From positions 27,665,099 to 27,729,098 of the forward strand of contig CM033728.1 in assembly GCA_019671005.1 (NCBI GenBank): a stretch of DNA of 64,000 bases. Direction: 5' to 3'. The notes beneath the pieces were generated by a model that saw only the letters and a program-made list of their open reading frames with translations, searched no databases and was not told where the DNA came from. The translations under genes were made by a program, and so were the position numbers. The DNA is from Hibiscus mutabilis. Taxonomy: Eukaryota > Streptophyta > Magnoliopsida > Malvales > Malvaceae. This document shows, one piece after another, positions 12,561 to 23,386 of the stretch (positions are counted from its first letter, which is position 1; every line of letters begins with the position of its first letter).

Positions 12561-13949
12561 CGAGTTCGTACAATTCCTTTAAATTACGGTATTATAACAA
12601 TTATTAGGTCCCTAAAGATTATGGAAGGCATTAAAGTATGTTGTTAGTGTATTTAATTAATTATTACCACTTACGGGCTTTTTATCCATTTAATCAAATA
12701 TTTATCAGTATTGTCTCTAACCAATATTCAATTGAACATATTAATTTATTTGGCAAACACGCAAGGCATCATCATAAATCAATTAGTCAACCAATCATAC
12801 AATCAGATAATCATCAAGCCTCGAACTAACAGTATCAACACATGCTTATTACTCATCTCCTAACTTGCAACCACTAACATGTAAGGCAATTACACTTATG
12901 ATGCTTATGAAGCATTTCAGAGTTTGAGGTGTACTAACCTTAAGCCAATATCGCTAAAATCCTCTTTCAAGCTTCTCAAATATTTTGCTTGATTCGATAA
13001 CCAAACCCAGATAACCCTCGTACATCAACAAATACAAAAATATATTATTTCCATACATCTCTTATACTATTAACAAGGTCAAATGCATAAAAATATCTTA
13101 CCAGGTTCAAATTTGGCAAAACGGACTAAGCCAATAGATCTGGAACATCGAGAAACCCCTATATTGGGTGCCCTAAAAAAATTCAACGGTCAATCAACGC
13201 CTGGTCAACTCTGGTCAAAGCTTGGCAATCTGGTGCGACGCGGCGCACCATAACAGCCACGCACCCTCATGGCACGATCTGGTGTGGCCAAATCCTGGTA
13301 AAACCGGGTGCAGGATCTAGTGTGGCATGATGCACTGGATCCTGGTGCACTCGCCTACAGCTGCGCACGCCCACGCGCAGGGGCGGGGCGTGGTGGCACT
13401 TGGGCGGCCCTCTAGTGGCTGAACGGCAGCGGTAAGCTCCCTCCTGGCTATTTTGACACCGGTGGACACGTCGGTAGCCTTCATTTTATGTTTTGACCAC
13501 TGCAAATGCTTCGTCCTTCCCTAGGCTAAACTCCTCTCCTCACTTCCTCCAACGACGACTCTGACGACGACATGGCAACCACTGCCGGAAGCATCTCGAT
13601 GAGTTGAAGGTGATGGTGGTGTCATGAACGGAGACTCCGATGGCCGTAGATCGGAGATCAAAGCTCACCCCCACTTTTCTCTATTTTCCCTCTATTTTGT
13701 CTCTCTCTCTTTTATCTTTTTATTTTTTTCCCTCTTCTCTCTCCATCAAATCACCATCCACCTTTTTATTCAAAACTCTTCCCTTTTTTCTTTTCTTTTC
13801 CTCTTTTTTTATTTACTCCCCACATAATATCTCTTTAAAATACCACATAGCCCAAATCCAATTATCCTTATTTTGGGCCTTCCAACATAAGGCCCAATAA
13901 ATTGGGTTCGAGGCCCAATTTTGCAAGGCCCAAGATTTGGGTCGTTACA

Positions 13950-14345
13950 TGCGTTCATTGTTTGATATCCCTCGCTGCTTATAAAAAATGAGGAAATAAA
14001 AGAAGAAAATATTATATGCTGATATAGTTGAATTAAATAAAGGTTGTTTAGGTAGAATGCATATGTGATGTGAGGTATGATGCTAAGCATTGATGAAATT
14101 GTAGGTTTATTTATTCATTTTCTGAGTTGTCGATTCAATCTTCTATCATATAGATGTAATTGATTCATTGATAGTTGAGACAATCCAAGTAGCTAGAATG
14201 TTTATCAATATGTTCTTAACCTTGTTGTTTATTATTTGCTTGAGGACAAGCAAATACTCAAGTTTGGGGGTGATATAATTCTCTAAAGAGCTTGCATTTC
14301 CTCCAATTTTATCGACTAAATTGTCCCCACATTGATGTCTCATGT
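13950..14345 (+). mobile_element. Fragment of an Athila/Tat-like element tail
   Basis: At 14,238-14,270 the GCTTGAGGACAAGCAA box is followed by AAGTTTGGGGG, matching the box at 3,177-3,209. No gene is present. It is probably a relic of the same class of element as at 763-4,555. Confidence 0.45.
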
Positions 14346-14892
14346 TGTAACATCCTAGAAAATGGGCTGGAAGATTCAAACGAGTTACCGAAATCGAGTT
14401 GGAATTTTGGTTAGGCTTTAGCTAATTAATTTCGAAAAATAAGTCGGCTTGATTAATCAATTTTAAGTAAATTTGTAATAGCCAATATTTTTGAAAATAA
14501 ATTTAATGAGTTTATTAAAGGATGAATTAAGTTTTGAGTAATTATTAATGGATTGATTTAATATTAAATTAAAAAGTGACTATTTTACAAGAGTTGTAAA
14601 ATATTAATGATGACAATATTGTAAAAAGAATTGAAGTGATATTTTTATTGGGATTATTAAACTAATAATTAAATATATTTTTCCTCTCGTTTCTAACAAA
14701 AGAAGATGACGGTTATTATTTTCTCAAGATCAGAAAAAACATATCAAAGCTTTTCTCTCATTTTATCTCTAGAATTTACCAATCACACTTTAAAGAACAT
14801 TGATTTTTCTTCTTGATTTTCATTTCTTTTTTATTCTAAAAGATTTCTAATCAGCAATCTACAAGAGCTAGTAGTCTTCATCAATTATTTTC
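14346..14892 (+). mobile_element. LTR start fragment preceding element A
   Basis: It opens TGTAACATCCTAG after a T-rich junction and continues as AT-rich non-coding sequence with a TTTTCTCTCATTTTATCTCT stretch, as in other plus-oriented LTR starts here (for example 28,538 onward). It runs straight into gag zinc-finger coding sequence without any primer site, so the rest of the LTR, the leader and most of gag are deleted. Confidence 0.5.
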
Positions 14893-14896
14893 TCGA

Positions 14897-15229
14897 GATC
14901 ATCTGAAGTGAGATTATCCATGTTTGGCAAGGGAGGGTCAGGCACATGTGCCTGTTGTGTCCAATGCTTGTTGGAGTTGTGGGTCTGGCGATCATCTGAG
15001 ACGCGATTGTCCGTTGTTGGCTAGAAATGGGCAGGGTGTTGCACCTATTGTTGCTCCATATAGAGGTCATGGTCGTGGCCGTAGATTGTTTCAGCATAAA
15101 GATGGTGGGCAGAGGACTGTGGCTCATACCGTTACTATCCAGCCTGAGGGACGTGGACCGGCTAGGGTGTATGCGCAGCGAGAGGGTTGCAATGACACCG
15201 ATGTGATTATAGGTATATTCTCTATATAG
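14897..15229 (+). pseudogene. gag C-terminus with duplicated zinc knuckle (element A)
   Basis: A CCHC knuckle (C-W-S-C-G-S-G-D-H-L-R-R-D-C) lies near 14,969-15,010, followed by a basic, glycine-rich RNA-binding tail. A 93-bp block from 14,897 (GATCATCTGAAGTGAGATTA) is repeated from 14,990 (GATCATCTGAGACGCGATTG), so the C-terminal half of a first knuckle precedes the complete one. Two knuckles or a tandem duplication are both possible. Gag packages element RNA; the capsid part is missing here. Confidence 0.75.
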
Positions 15230-15540
15230 TATTTGTCGTTGTATTCATTGGTTGATTCTGGTTCTACCCATTCATACACCTTGAGTGAGCATGCACAGTT
15301 GCTTGATATACATGTTGAAATTCTTAATGTGGGTGTTGGAGTGACTAGTTCTCTTGGGAAGACAATTGTGGTTAGGAGGTTGTATCATAGGTGTCGTTGA
15401 TGGTTCAGGGACATGAGTTTGTCGTGGACTTGATAGAGTTGTCATTTCATGGTTTTTATGTGATTTTGGGTATGGATTGGTTAACCGAACACAGGGCTAT
15501 GGTAGATTTTGAGACCAAACGGATATTCTTGAGATGGTAG
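15230..15540 (+). pseudogene. Aspartic protease of element A
   Basis: The active-site triad D-S-G is visible in 'LVDSGSTHSY' near 15,250, and the downstream 'ILGMDWL' motif typical of plant gypsy proteases lies near 15,465-15,483. A stop sits between gag and the protease near 15,226 and the frame changes near 15,395. The enzyme would mature the Gag-Pol polyprotein. Confidence 0.75.
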
Positions 15541-15706
15541 TTGTTGGTGAGAATGCTAAGTTCTTGTTTAATATTGTTTCGACTTTAGAAGCGAGTCGAA
15601 TGATTGATTCTAAATGTCAAACTTTCTTGGCCTATGTTATGAATCTTGGTTCAAAGGAGTTGAGGGTGCAAGATATTCGCACCGTATGTGAGTTTTTGGG
15701 TGTTTT

Positions 15707-16795
15707 TTGGAAGAGTTGTCGGGGTTGCCACCAGACCGTGAGGTTGAGTTTGGCATCGATGTCTTTGCGGATACGACACCAGTGTCTATTGCTCTGTATC
15801 TCATGGCCCCAAAGGAGTTTAAGGAGTTGAAGACTCAACTTCAAGAGTTGCTTGATCGAGATTTTATTAGACCTAGTATTTTACCATGGGGTACACCGGT
15901 GTTGTTTGTAAAGAAGAAGGATGGTACATTAAGGATATGTATAGATTTTATTAGACCTAGTATTTTGTCGCGGATAGATGATTTGTTTGATCAGTTCAGA
16001 GGTGCCTCGGTGTTTTCTAAGATAAATTTGAGGTTTAGGTACTATCAATTGAAAGTGAAGGATGTAGATGTGCCCAACACAGCTTTTTGTACGAGGTACG
16101 GTCATTATGAGTTTGTGGTGATGCCGTTTGGTTTGACCAATGCACCGTCTGCTTCTATGGACATGATGAATCGTGTGTTCCACGAGTTTTTAGATAAGTT
16201 TGTGGTTGTGTTTATCGATGATATCCTTGTGTACTATCGTAATGAGGAGAATCATGATAGGCATTTGCGGATTGTGCTTCAGACATTGTTGGCTAATCAG
16301 TTGTATGTCAAGTTAAGGAAATGCGAGTTTTGGCTTAGGGAGGTTGTTTTCCTTGGGCATGTTGTGTCGGTCGAGGGAATTCGTGTTGATCAGCACAAGA
16401 TTGAGACTGTGGTGAGTTGGAAGGTACCTAAATCTGTGTCAGAAGTTTGGAGTTTCCTTGGTTTGGCGGGTTATTATCATAGGTTTGTTGAGGGGCTCTC
16501 CAGTTTAGCTGCTCCTTTAACCAATTTATTGCAAAAGAATGCTCATTTTGAGTGGAAAGATGATAGGCAGCGGGCTTTTGAAAGATTGAAGGAAGCTTTG
16601 ACACGAGCTCTAGTCTTGGTTCAACCTGAATCAGGAAAAGAGTTTGTTGTTTATAGTGATGCGTCCTATGTTGGGCTTGGTTCCGTGTTGACGCGGGAGG
16701 GTAAGGTAGTTGCGTATGCATCTAGACAATTGAAGGTGCATGAATGTAATTACCCTACTCATGATCTTGAGCTTGCCACAGTGTGTTTGCCTTGA
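15707..16795 (+). pseudogene. Reverse transcriptase and N-terminal RNase H of element A
   Basis: This 362-codon open frame covers the RT fingers and palm and the start of RNase H. The palm motif F-I-D-D-I-L is intact (about residues 166-171), as is 'MPFGLTNAP' before it. RNase H shows 'VVYSDAS' and 'VVAYASRQLK'. One region is wrong: where the conserved Y-R-x-L-N box should follow 'LRICID', the frame instead repeats a piece of its own upstream sequence (D-F-I-R-P-S-I-L), so a core finger motif is lost. The frame ends by a frameshift at 16,795 in the middle of RNase H. Confidence 0.85.
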
Positions 16796-17682
16796 AAATC
16801 TGGAGACATTACCTTTATGTTGAGAAATGTGTGGTTTATATGGATCATAAAAGTCTGAAGTATCTGATGTCCCAGAATGAGCTAAATCTTAGGCAACGAA
16901 GGTGGTTAGAGTTGCTTAAGGATTATGATTTGACCATAGAGTACCATCCGGGTAAAGCTAACATTGTGGCGGATGCTTTGAGTAGGAAGGCTACTGTGGA
17001 GTTGAGAGCTATGTTCGCTCGGTTGAGTGTGACATGTGATGGTGGGTTGATAGCTGAATTGCAAGTGAAACCGTCCTTGTCACAGTTGATTAAGGAGAGA
17101 CAACCGCATGATGAGAGTTTGGTGTCGCATGTGAAGGATATCATGGATGGGAATCCTACGGATTTTCATTTTAATGATGATGGAGTGTTGTGTTTTAAAG
17201 GTCGAATTGTTGTGCCTGAAGATGAAGAGTTGAGGCGTACCATTCTTACCGAAGTGCTTGCTAGTCCTTTTGCTATGCATCCGGTTAGTACTAAGATGTA
17301 TCGTGATTTGAAGGAAGAGTACTATTGGGTTGGACTGAAGAAAGATGTGGTTTATTTTGTTTCTCAATGCACGGTATGTCAGCAGGTGAAAGTTGAGCAT
17401 CAGTTTCCATCCGAGTTGTTGCAACCGTTGAGGATACCAGAATGGAAGTGGGAAAGAATCACCATGGATTTTGTGTTTGGGTTGCCTTTGACGCCGACCA
17501 AAAAGGATTCCATTTGGGTGATTGTTGATCGGTTTACAAAGTGTGCACATTTTGTGCTAGTGCATACGATGTATACCTTGGATAGGTTGGCTAATCTGTA
17601 CATCTATGAGATTGTGCATTTGCACGGGGTGCCCAAGTCCATAGTTTCGGATAGATATCCGCTTTTCACAACAAGGTTTTAG
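16783..17682 (+). pseudogene. RNase H C-terminus and integrase N-terminal/core of element A
   Basis: It overlaps the preceding frame by 13 bases. 'FALKIWRHYLY' and 'MDHKSLKYL' complete RNase H; 'YHPGKANIVADALSRK' links to integrase. The H2C2 zinc domain is visible (HPVSTKMY ... C-T-V-C). The first catalytic aspartate is in 'ITMDFV' and the second in 'SDR' near the end. A TAG stop at 17,680 ends it before the catalytic glutamate. Confidence 0.85.
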
Positions 17683-18494
17683 GCGTGCTTACATCGTGCT
17701 CTGGGAACTCGGTTGAATTTTAGCACTTCTTATCATCCCCAGACGGATGGTCAGTCGGAGCGTGTGATTCAGGTTTTGGAGGATATGTTGAGATGTTGTA
17801 TCATTGAGTTCTAGGGAACGTGGGAAAAACAGTTGCCTTTGGTAGAGTTTGCTTATAATAACAGTTATCAGGCTAGTATACAGATGACATCGTACGAGAT
17901 GTTGTATGGTAGGAAGTGTCGTACGCCCGTGCGTTGGGCTGAAGTTGGGGAGAAGCATCTTTCCATGCCTGATGTATTGAAAGACACAAACAAGAAAGTA
18001 AAGTTGATATGTGAGCGCTTGAGAGCAGCTTCGGATCGTCAGAAATCTTACGCAGATTTGAAGCGTAGGGATGTGGAGTATGTTGTTGGTGACCGAGTGT
18101 TTTTGAAGGTATCGCCTTGGAAGAAGGTGATGCGTTTCAGGCAGAAAGGGAAGCTTAGCCCGAGGTTTATTGGACCATACGAGGTTGTTGAGCGTGTGGG
18201 TCATGTTTCTTTCCATTTGAGGTTACCTCTTGAGTTAGAGAGGATTCATGATGTATTTCATGTTTCGATGTTGCGAAGGTATCGGTCGGATCCCTCGCAT
18301 GTTATGTCGTGGAGGATATTGAGTTGAGGCCAGATCTATCTTATGATGAGGAACCGATAGAGGTTCTTGATACCAGCAGTAAGGTTTTGCGTGGCAAGAC
18401 AGTTGAGCTTGCTAAGGTGTTGTGGAGGCACAACAGTGTTGAGGAGGCCACGTGGGAATGCAAGTCGAATATGTTGGAACAATCTATTAGCTAG
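17683..18494 (+). pseudogene. Integrase C-terminus and chromodomain of element A
   Basis: After the stop, the same protein continues with 'SYHPQTDGQSE', which holds the catalytic glutamate near 17,758, then a second TAG near 17,812. An open stretch from 17,833 carries the GPY/F-like 'FIGPYEVVERVG' and 'HDVFHVSMLRRY' motifs. A frameshift near 18,309 leads to the chromodomain, with 'LAKVLWRHNSVEEATWE', ending at a stop at 18,494. Chromodomains direct chromovirus insertion to modified chromatin. Confidence 0.85.
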
Positions 18495-18913
18495 AAGACG
18501 GTTGAGCATGTTAAGGTGTTGTGGAGGCACCATTAGACCCATCTGATCCGCCAGCTGAGCTTATCCCCTGACTACTGAGATTAACTCTGCCATCCCACAT
18601 GACCATGTTGAACAGCCTATTAGCTGCAAAACAGACCTAACCCTAGCGACCCATCAGTAGCCGTCTTTAAGCCTGACTTACTCCTATTAAACAATACCGC
18701 CCAGCTCTACATACCACCAAGCTGAAGAGAGCAACAAAAATGAACCCCTCCACACCTAAGCCTCTGTATATTCTTTCTACCTCACTCTGATCACTGTATT
18801 TGGCTCTCAGCCCATCCAAACATTGGTGAACCACCACCAATCCACATCTTCACCACCTCCATGTCCCGTGTCTGATATTTCTAACATGAACAAATCTTAA
18901 AAAGCAAACCTGG
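18495..18913. other. No gene seen
   Basis: A partial echo of the chromodomain text (GTTAAGGTGTTGTGGAGGCAC at about 18,507) shows a short local duplication. After that the sequence is unassigned and C-rich compared with its surroundings, with no ORF or repeat recognised. Confidence 0.5.
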
Positions 18914-21144
18914 TGTAACATCCTAAGCCCGAATGTCACATTTAGGCCTTAAGGCCAAACCGTTACCACAAAATTTCCAACCTAGTTAGCCCAAAAAGGT
19001 TTGTTCCATAAATCATTTAAGTCCAACAGTTAAAGACATCGATAAATAGTTCAAAACATTTACAAGAGAGCTCCAATAAGTTTAAAATAATGAAACATTT
19101 GTTTCCTTAATACAAAACCAAAATAAGAGTAACAACAATACAATAGGTTTCTAAGAATACATAGCCTAATAAGACGTAAGTGTTGTACTCTGAAAAAACA
19201 ATATACTGGAACCTACTCCGCTGGTGCTTCTCCAATGAAACGTGCCAACCTAGAAACATGTGAACAGAAACAAGGATTATGAACGATGAGCTAACGAATC
19301 TCAGTGGATATACTTTCACTCAACTATGCTTCATACAAATCTTAAATATAAGCATGTATCTAATAAGGATGACATGACATTATAGACATTAAAAGGCGCT
19401 ACTACTAGTCGCCTAAACACATGCTATCTCATCTAGCAATGCATCCACACACACATCATATACAATACAACAATCATCAACACAAACCTGGAGTAAAGCC
19501 CGGGGATACATAGCATCGGGACACAATCACTCGGAGGGTGGCCCGGGGACACAAAGCATCGAGACTCCACACCTCATACTCAAAATTTTACCCCTTGAGT
19601 ATTTTTGAACGAGGCCCAGGGACACAAAGCATCGGGACTCCTCCGTTCGACACTTACCATTCCGTTGCAACACATTACCTGGGTATCCGAATCACAACAA
19701 ACAAGTGCCCTTATGAAACGCAACCTATCATTAAAGCGTACAACCTTGTGGTTGCTATAACATATAAGCTCACATGTCAATTGTCAAGTTTCTTACACGT
19801 TATGATCAAATAGGAGGTTGATTTCTCAATTTCCCAGTTTTACAATCCATTTTACCACCATAGACACCTATTGGACTATAGTCCTCGAATTTTTAGCCCC
19901 TCGAACTCAAAACCAACATTTTTTGATAAATTGCCTAGTGGGTACTGATATCCAGATCAGAGTACCGATACAATATATTGGGTATTGGTACTGGCCCTTA
20001 GCGTACTGATATGCAGGCCCAATGGAGGGGAATTTCACTTTGGGTACCGATACGCCTTCTCACGTATTGGTACCAATTTTGGTTACTGGAATTTCCAATA
20101 GCCCAAGGATGTAAGGGAGGTATCGATATGGGACGACCCGTACTAATACGACTTCAATACCGTACCAGTTCTGGTTGAAGCTTGTACTGGTACGCCCAAC
20201 ACAAAATTCAAGCGTTCATCAGCATTAGCACATGGTACCGCTATAGGTTCATCTCATACCGTTACCCGAGCCCAAAACTTTGAGTTTGGAGCTCAAAATT
20301 CATACCAAGGGTCCCCAAACAACCCTTAAACACTTCCAAATGAAACCTACGTGCTAGGAGAGTGATTTTAGGTGGTTTCTTACCAATTTTACATATTTTA
20401 AACACCAAATCCAAATTTCACTATTATTAAGGCTTTAGGTAACCAAACACCAAAATCATCAATTGTAGCATACAAGCATCATTTTTATGATGTTCAAGAA
20501 GACAAATGAGTTAGAGATGTACTAACCTTACTCTTGTAGCTGAGAATGAAGCTCCTAGTCTAAGCTTCAAGCTTTCTTCTTCCCTTGTTCCTTGAAAGAA
20601 TTTCCAACTTCTTTCACTACAAGGTGTTGTAAAACAAGTTACAACATTGCTGAAAGATTAAGAGGTACAAAAGGAAGAGCTTTACAAACAAGAATGACAA
20701 AACTTATTTTTCTCCATTCTCAACCAAATCCTTCCATTCTTACCTTGTTAGATAGATCCTTAGTGTTGACTAACATTCTCAAAATCACAATTCCAAGATT
20801 CTTGCTTGAAAGAACAAAGATTACACAATTACTTGGTTTTCTTGAAGGAAAATGAGGAAAGGAAATGAAGAACAACCAAGGGAACAAGATGATGTCATTC
20901 CCCCACATTTTTTGCAGAAACAATTAGAGAGACAGCCTTACCTCTTAAAAAATAGGGGTAAATTACCTCTTTGCCACTTGTATCTTCTTCCTATCTCATT
21001 CCCAAACCAAAGCCCGAGCCCAACAAAAAAAAAAGAGCCCATAAATTGCTCGTTGGGCCTTCCACGGGCCATCATCAAACACAACAACAAAGCCCGAGGC
21101 TCGAGTGAGCCCGACCCACAGATTTCGAAATCTGGGTCGTTACC
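18914..21144 (-). mobile_element. Probable solo LTR D2
   Basis: It begins TGTAACATCCTAAGCCCG and ends AATCTGGGTCGTTACC (expected TTACA, one change), 2,231 bp. Layout and motifs follow LTR D1: the TTTAGGCC block at the start, the AGCATCGGGAC repeats at 19,500-19,660, and the palindrome cluster at 19,930-20,260. The flanks are CCTGG (18,909-18,913) and CCTAG (21,145-21,149), a 4 of 5 match that could be a decayed 5-bp target duplication. No internal region adjoins either end. The open frames inside have no domains. Confidence 0.7.
19930..20260. repeat. Cluster of GTACCGATAC/TATCGATA-like words
   Basis: About a dozen related near-palindromes are spread over 330 bases, for example GTACCGATAC, GTATTGGTACTGG, GGTACCGATACG, GGTATCGATATGG and GTACTGGTACG. 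The position inside the LTR is comparable to that of the cluster in LTR D1. Confidence 0.65.
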
Positions 21145-21149
21145 CCTAG

Positions 21150-21558
21150 TATTGAAACGACTCTAACACTGCCTTAATTAGCCGTGCTTCTCGTTAAAAA
21201 AAAACTCCTCTTCCATCACTCATTAGCATGTTATGAATACCAGATGGAGGTTCTTGGAACATAACAAATTCTGTACCCTGGCCATGAAGTCTGATGAGCA
21301 ATTTGCTTCCATAATGTCTGAACTCTAGCCATGTTACTATGACGTTTTAACTCTCCCATTATTTTAAACAATTCATGTCTAACACATTTAAGACATAAAT
21401 ATTAAAGTATAATTCTTCAAATACGTATATGTGGAAACAGACTTATATCTAATATATATCTCTGTGCGACACTTAACCCGACTTCAAGAATTCTTTAACA
21501 AATCATATTCAATTCCTACTAGCAGTTCAAGTTTTAAAAGAAAAGAAATTGTAGGCGA
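21150..21558. other. 3' flank of the TBL gene, no gene recognised
   Basis: About 400 bases between the solo LTR and the TBL stop codon. On the minus strand, 21,190-21,330 can be read through in short frames, but I could not recognise a product. The part nearest the stop is probably the TBL 3' UTR and is AT-rich; no clear polyadenylation signal can be assigned. Confidence 0.4.
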
Positions 21559-23386
21559 TCAAGAGTGTAAAATGATGTGTGCGTAGAGCAGCTCATTCCA
21601 TGTATCAGGTAACCCTGGTAGGCACCAATGTATACAATCTGCGTAAGTTGCTGGATCAGCTTGCTGTTCCAGTGTCATCAACTGGCCTTGCCGGGTTGTA
21701 TAAACTGATGTATGTGCATCTTTCCGATACTCGGACATGGTTGTAATATTGATGAATTTAACCGGTACTTTCATGGATTGAATCACATCTGAAGCTATCC
21801 GCGATAGTCTATGATCCGTGCCGACATTTGGTGGTGGAATCGACAAGTTTGCCATCGGAACAGTCTCCTTTGCACATAAAATTCCATCAGGATTGTCCCA
21901 ATCCGAACTCCTGTTTTCATTAAAACGATGAACAATGGCAGAATTAAGTAAAAATCTGAATAATGCTTTTATTGAAAAACAAAGAAGTTTCAAGGATATG
22001 TTCTAACTTAATATGAGTAGGTGACATGCTCATGAAGAAGACTGAAGTGAAATTCAAATCAATGTTTTCCTCGACCCATTTAGCCCATGTTTTCACAACT
22101 CTGCCATAAGCTATAGGCCTTTCGATTTCAATGTATTCTACCGGTTCTACATCGAACGATCCTCGCCTTTTCATCACATTGAAGATGATTAAGTTCATAG
22201 AGATGGTTAAAGTTTATAGCAGAATCAAAAGGCTTTCAATATATACTTACAAGACTTTCATATATCCAGGGTTCATCCACCAAATATATGTATTGAAAAT
22301 CAAGTAATCTACACCTTTCCAATCATCTCCATTGTTCTTGATTGATTCAGGCTTGATTATACGGTCTTTAATACTATGTCTCCATGGATTATCTGAATTA
22401 GATTCAACCAGAAATGGTGCCCAATAGAACTCCACTGTGGTGTTGTACTCCTATGCAGGCATTCAAGACATAATATCACATTCAGTGGCCTTAAAAGGAT
22501 GTTAATTCACAGCAGACGGAACTGTTTAAGGAATTAATAATGGAGTGTGCGCTGTCATCTTCAAGTCATAAATGAGCACAATTTTTCATGTATTTGCAAT
22601 GAAAACTTAGTTTAATCCGATTAATTTATGCATAACATTGAATAGAATTGAAGTTCCAAGATAATCAATTGTCGGCAAGACAAGACCTCAGCACATTATA
22701 TTTCCACCGGTTTGAGTAAAAACAAAAAACATACATAAAGATCTGAATTGAAAGAACTGAAGAAATATACCTCAATGCGGTATATAACTAAAGAACCTGA
22801 CTTTTCATGACTTTTCTTTCCAGTAGAAACACCAGATTGATGAAGAAGACAAACCATGGACTCCCACTGGTTTCTATTCAGTGAATCCCCCACAAACATA
22901 ATCCTTTTTCCACGTAGTTTCTCAAGCAATAATCTTGCTTGGAATCTCACAAAATCAAGAAAAAAGTAGCTCAGAAACCAAGTAATTGCAGCAAATTTTC
23001 AATTCTTGAAGAAAAAATGTTATGAACTGATAAACTTACTTGGGCAAAGAACAATCTCTGGGTTGCCATCTCCATTTCTGATAAAGAGAATCCGATCTTC
23101 CATTTTTAATGCAAGTAACTTGTTCTGAGAGAAACTCACAGTCTTGTTCTTTATATAACGGATGGGTTATATTATCAAAAACCCAATTCCCACTGAAGAG
23201 ATCACAGTCTTTTGGTGGTAGCTTAACTTCATCATCTTCCTCCAGGTTTCCTGGAAATCTAAACTTTGCCAAGAAAAAAGAATTTGTAACCTGTTTGAAA
23301 TCTCCATTGTAGATGAACAATTTGAATACAAGTACCAATATAAGGGAAACCAGAAATTTATGGCTGATATTGCAGCTGTGCTTCAT
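21559..23386 (-). CDS. TBL: Trichome birefringence-like protein (TBL/ESK1 family), probable xylan/polysaccharide O-acetyltransferase
   Basis: Five exons join without a stop: 23,386-23,040; 22,945-22,771; 22,450-22,251; 22,166-22,008; 21,910-21,559. They give 1,233 bases, or 410 residues, a normal length for the family. All introns (94, 320, 84 and 97 bp) begin GT and end AG; the first donor is GTAAGT. The ATG at 23,386 is the first in frame. Residues 11-26 form a hydrophobic signal anchor (type II Golgi membrane protein). The TBL domain starts at 'DCDLFSGNWVFDN'. The catalytic G-D-S is at residues 135-137 ('MFVGDSLNRNQW') and the D-C-I-H of the second catalytic motif at 385-388. Both PC-esterase signatures and the C-terminal 'WCLPGLPDTWNELL' are intact. 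Known relatives (TBL28-35, ESK1/TBL29) add acetyl groups to xylan in the Golgi for secondary walls; the clade is inferred, the exact member is not. It is the only intact-looking cellular gene in the window. Confidence 0.93.

Larger units (their letters stand above)
11224..13949 (-). mobile_element. 5' LTR of element D1 (minus oriented)
   Basis: It starts TGTAACACCTTCGACCC and ends GATTTGGGTCGTTACA, a clean TG...CA LTR of about 2.7 kb with its primer site next to the left end. It contains a ~40-bp repeat block (11,839-12,080), a cluster of TATCGATAC-like words (12,360-12,560) and a polypyrimidine tract (13,670-13,830). The tract is purine-rich on the element's own strand. Open frames in the tract are composition artefacts. 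Target duplications cannot be compared because the other side of the element is gone. Confidence 0.8.
14893..18494 (+). mobile_element. Element A: Ty3/gypsy chromovirus internal region, 5'-truncated
   Basis: The order gag zinc knuckle, protease, reverse transcriptase, RNase H, integrase, chromodomain is the Ty3/gypsy order, and the C-terminal chromodomain marks a chromovirus, probably Tekay/Del. All domains are seen, but stops, frameshifts and a rearranged RT make it inactive. It has neither primer site nor polypurine tract. The nearest LTR to the right (18,914) has the opposite orientation, so it is not this element's own 3' LTR. Confidence 0.9.

Noticed and set aside
13624..13900. Hydrophobic Phe/Leu/Ser-rich open frames
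   Set aside because: Product of a polypyrimidine tract in LTR D1 and not membrane proteins.
17080..17550. Minus-strand 156-codon frame
   Set aside because: Shadow of the integrase coding frame on the opposite strand.
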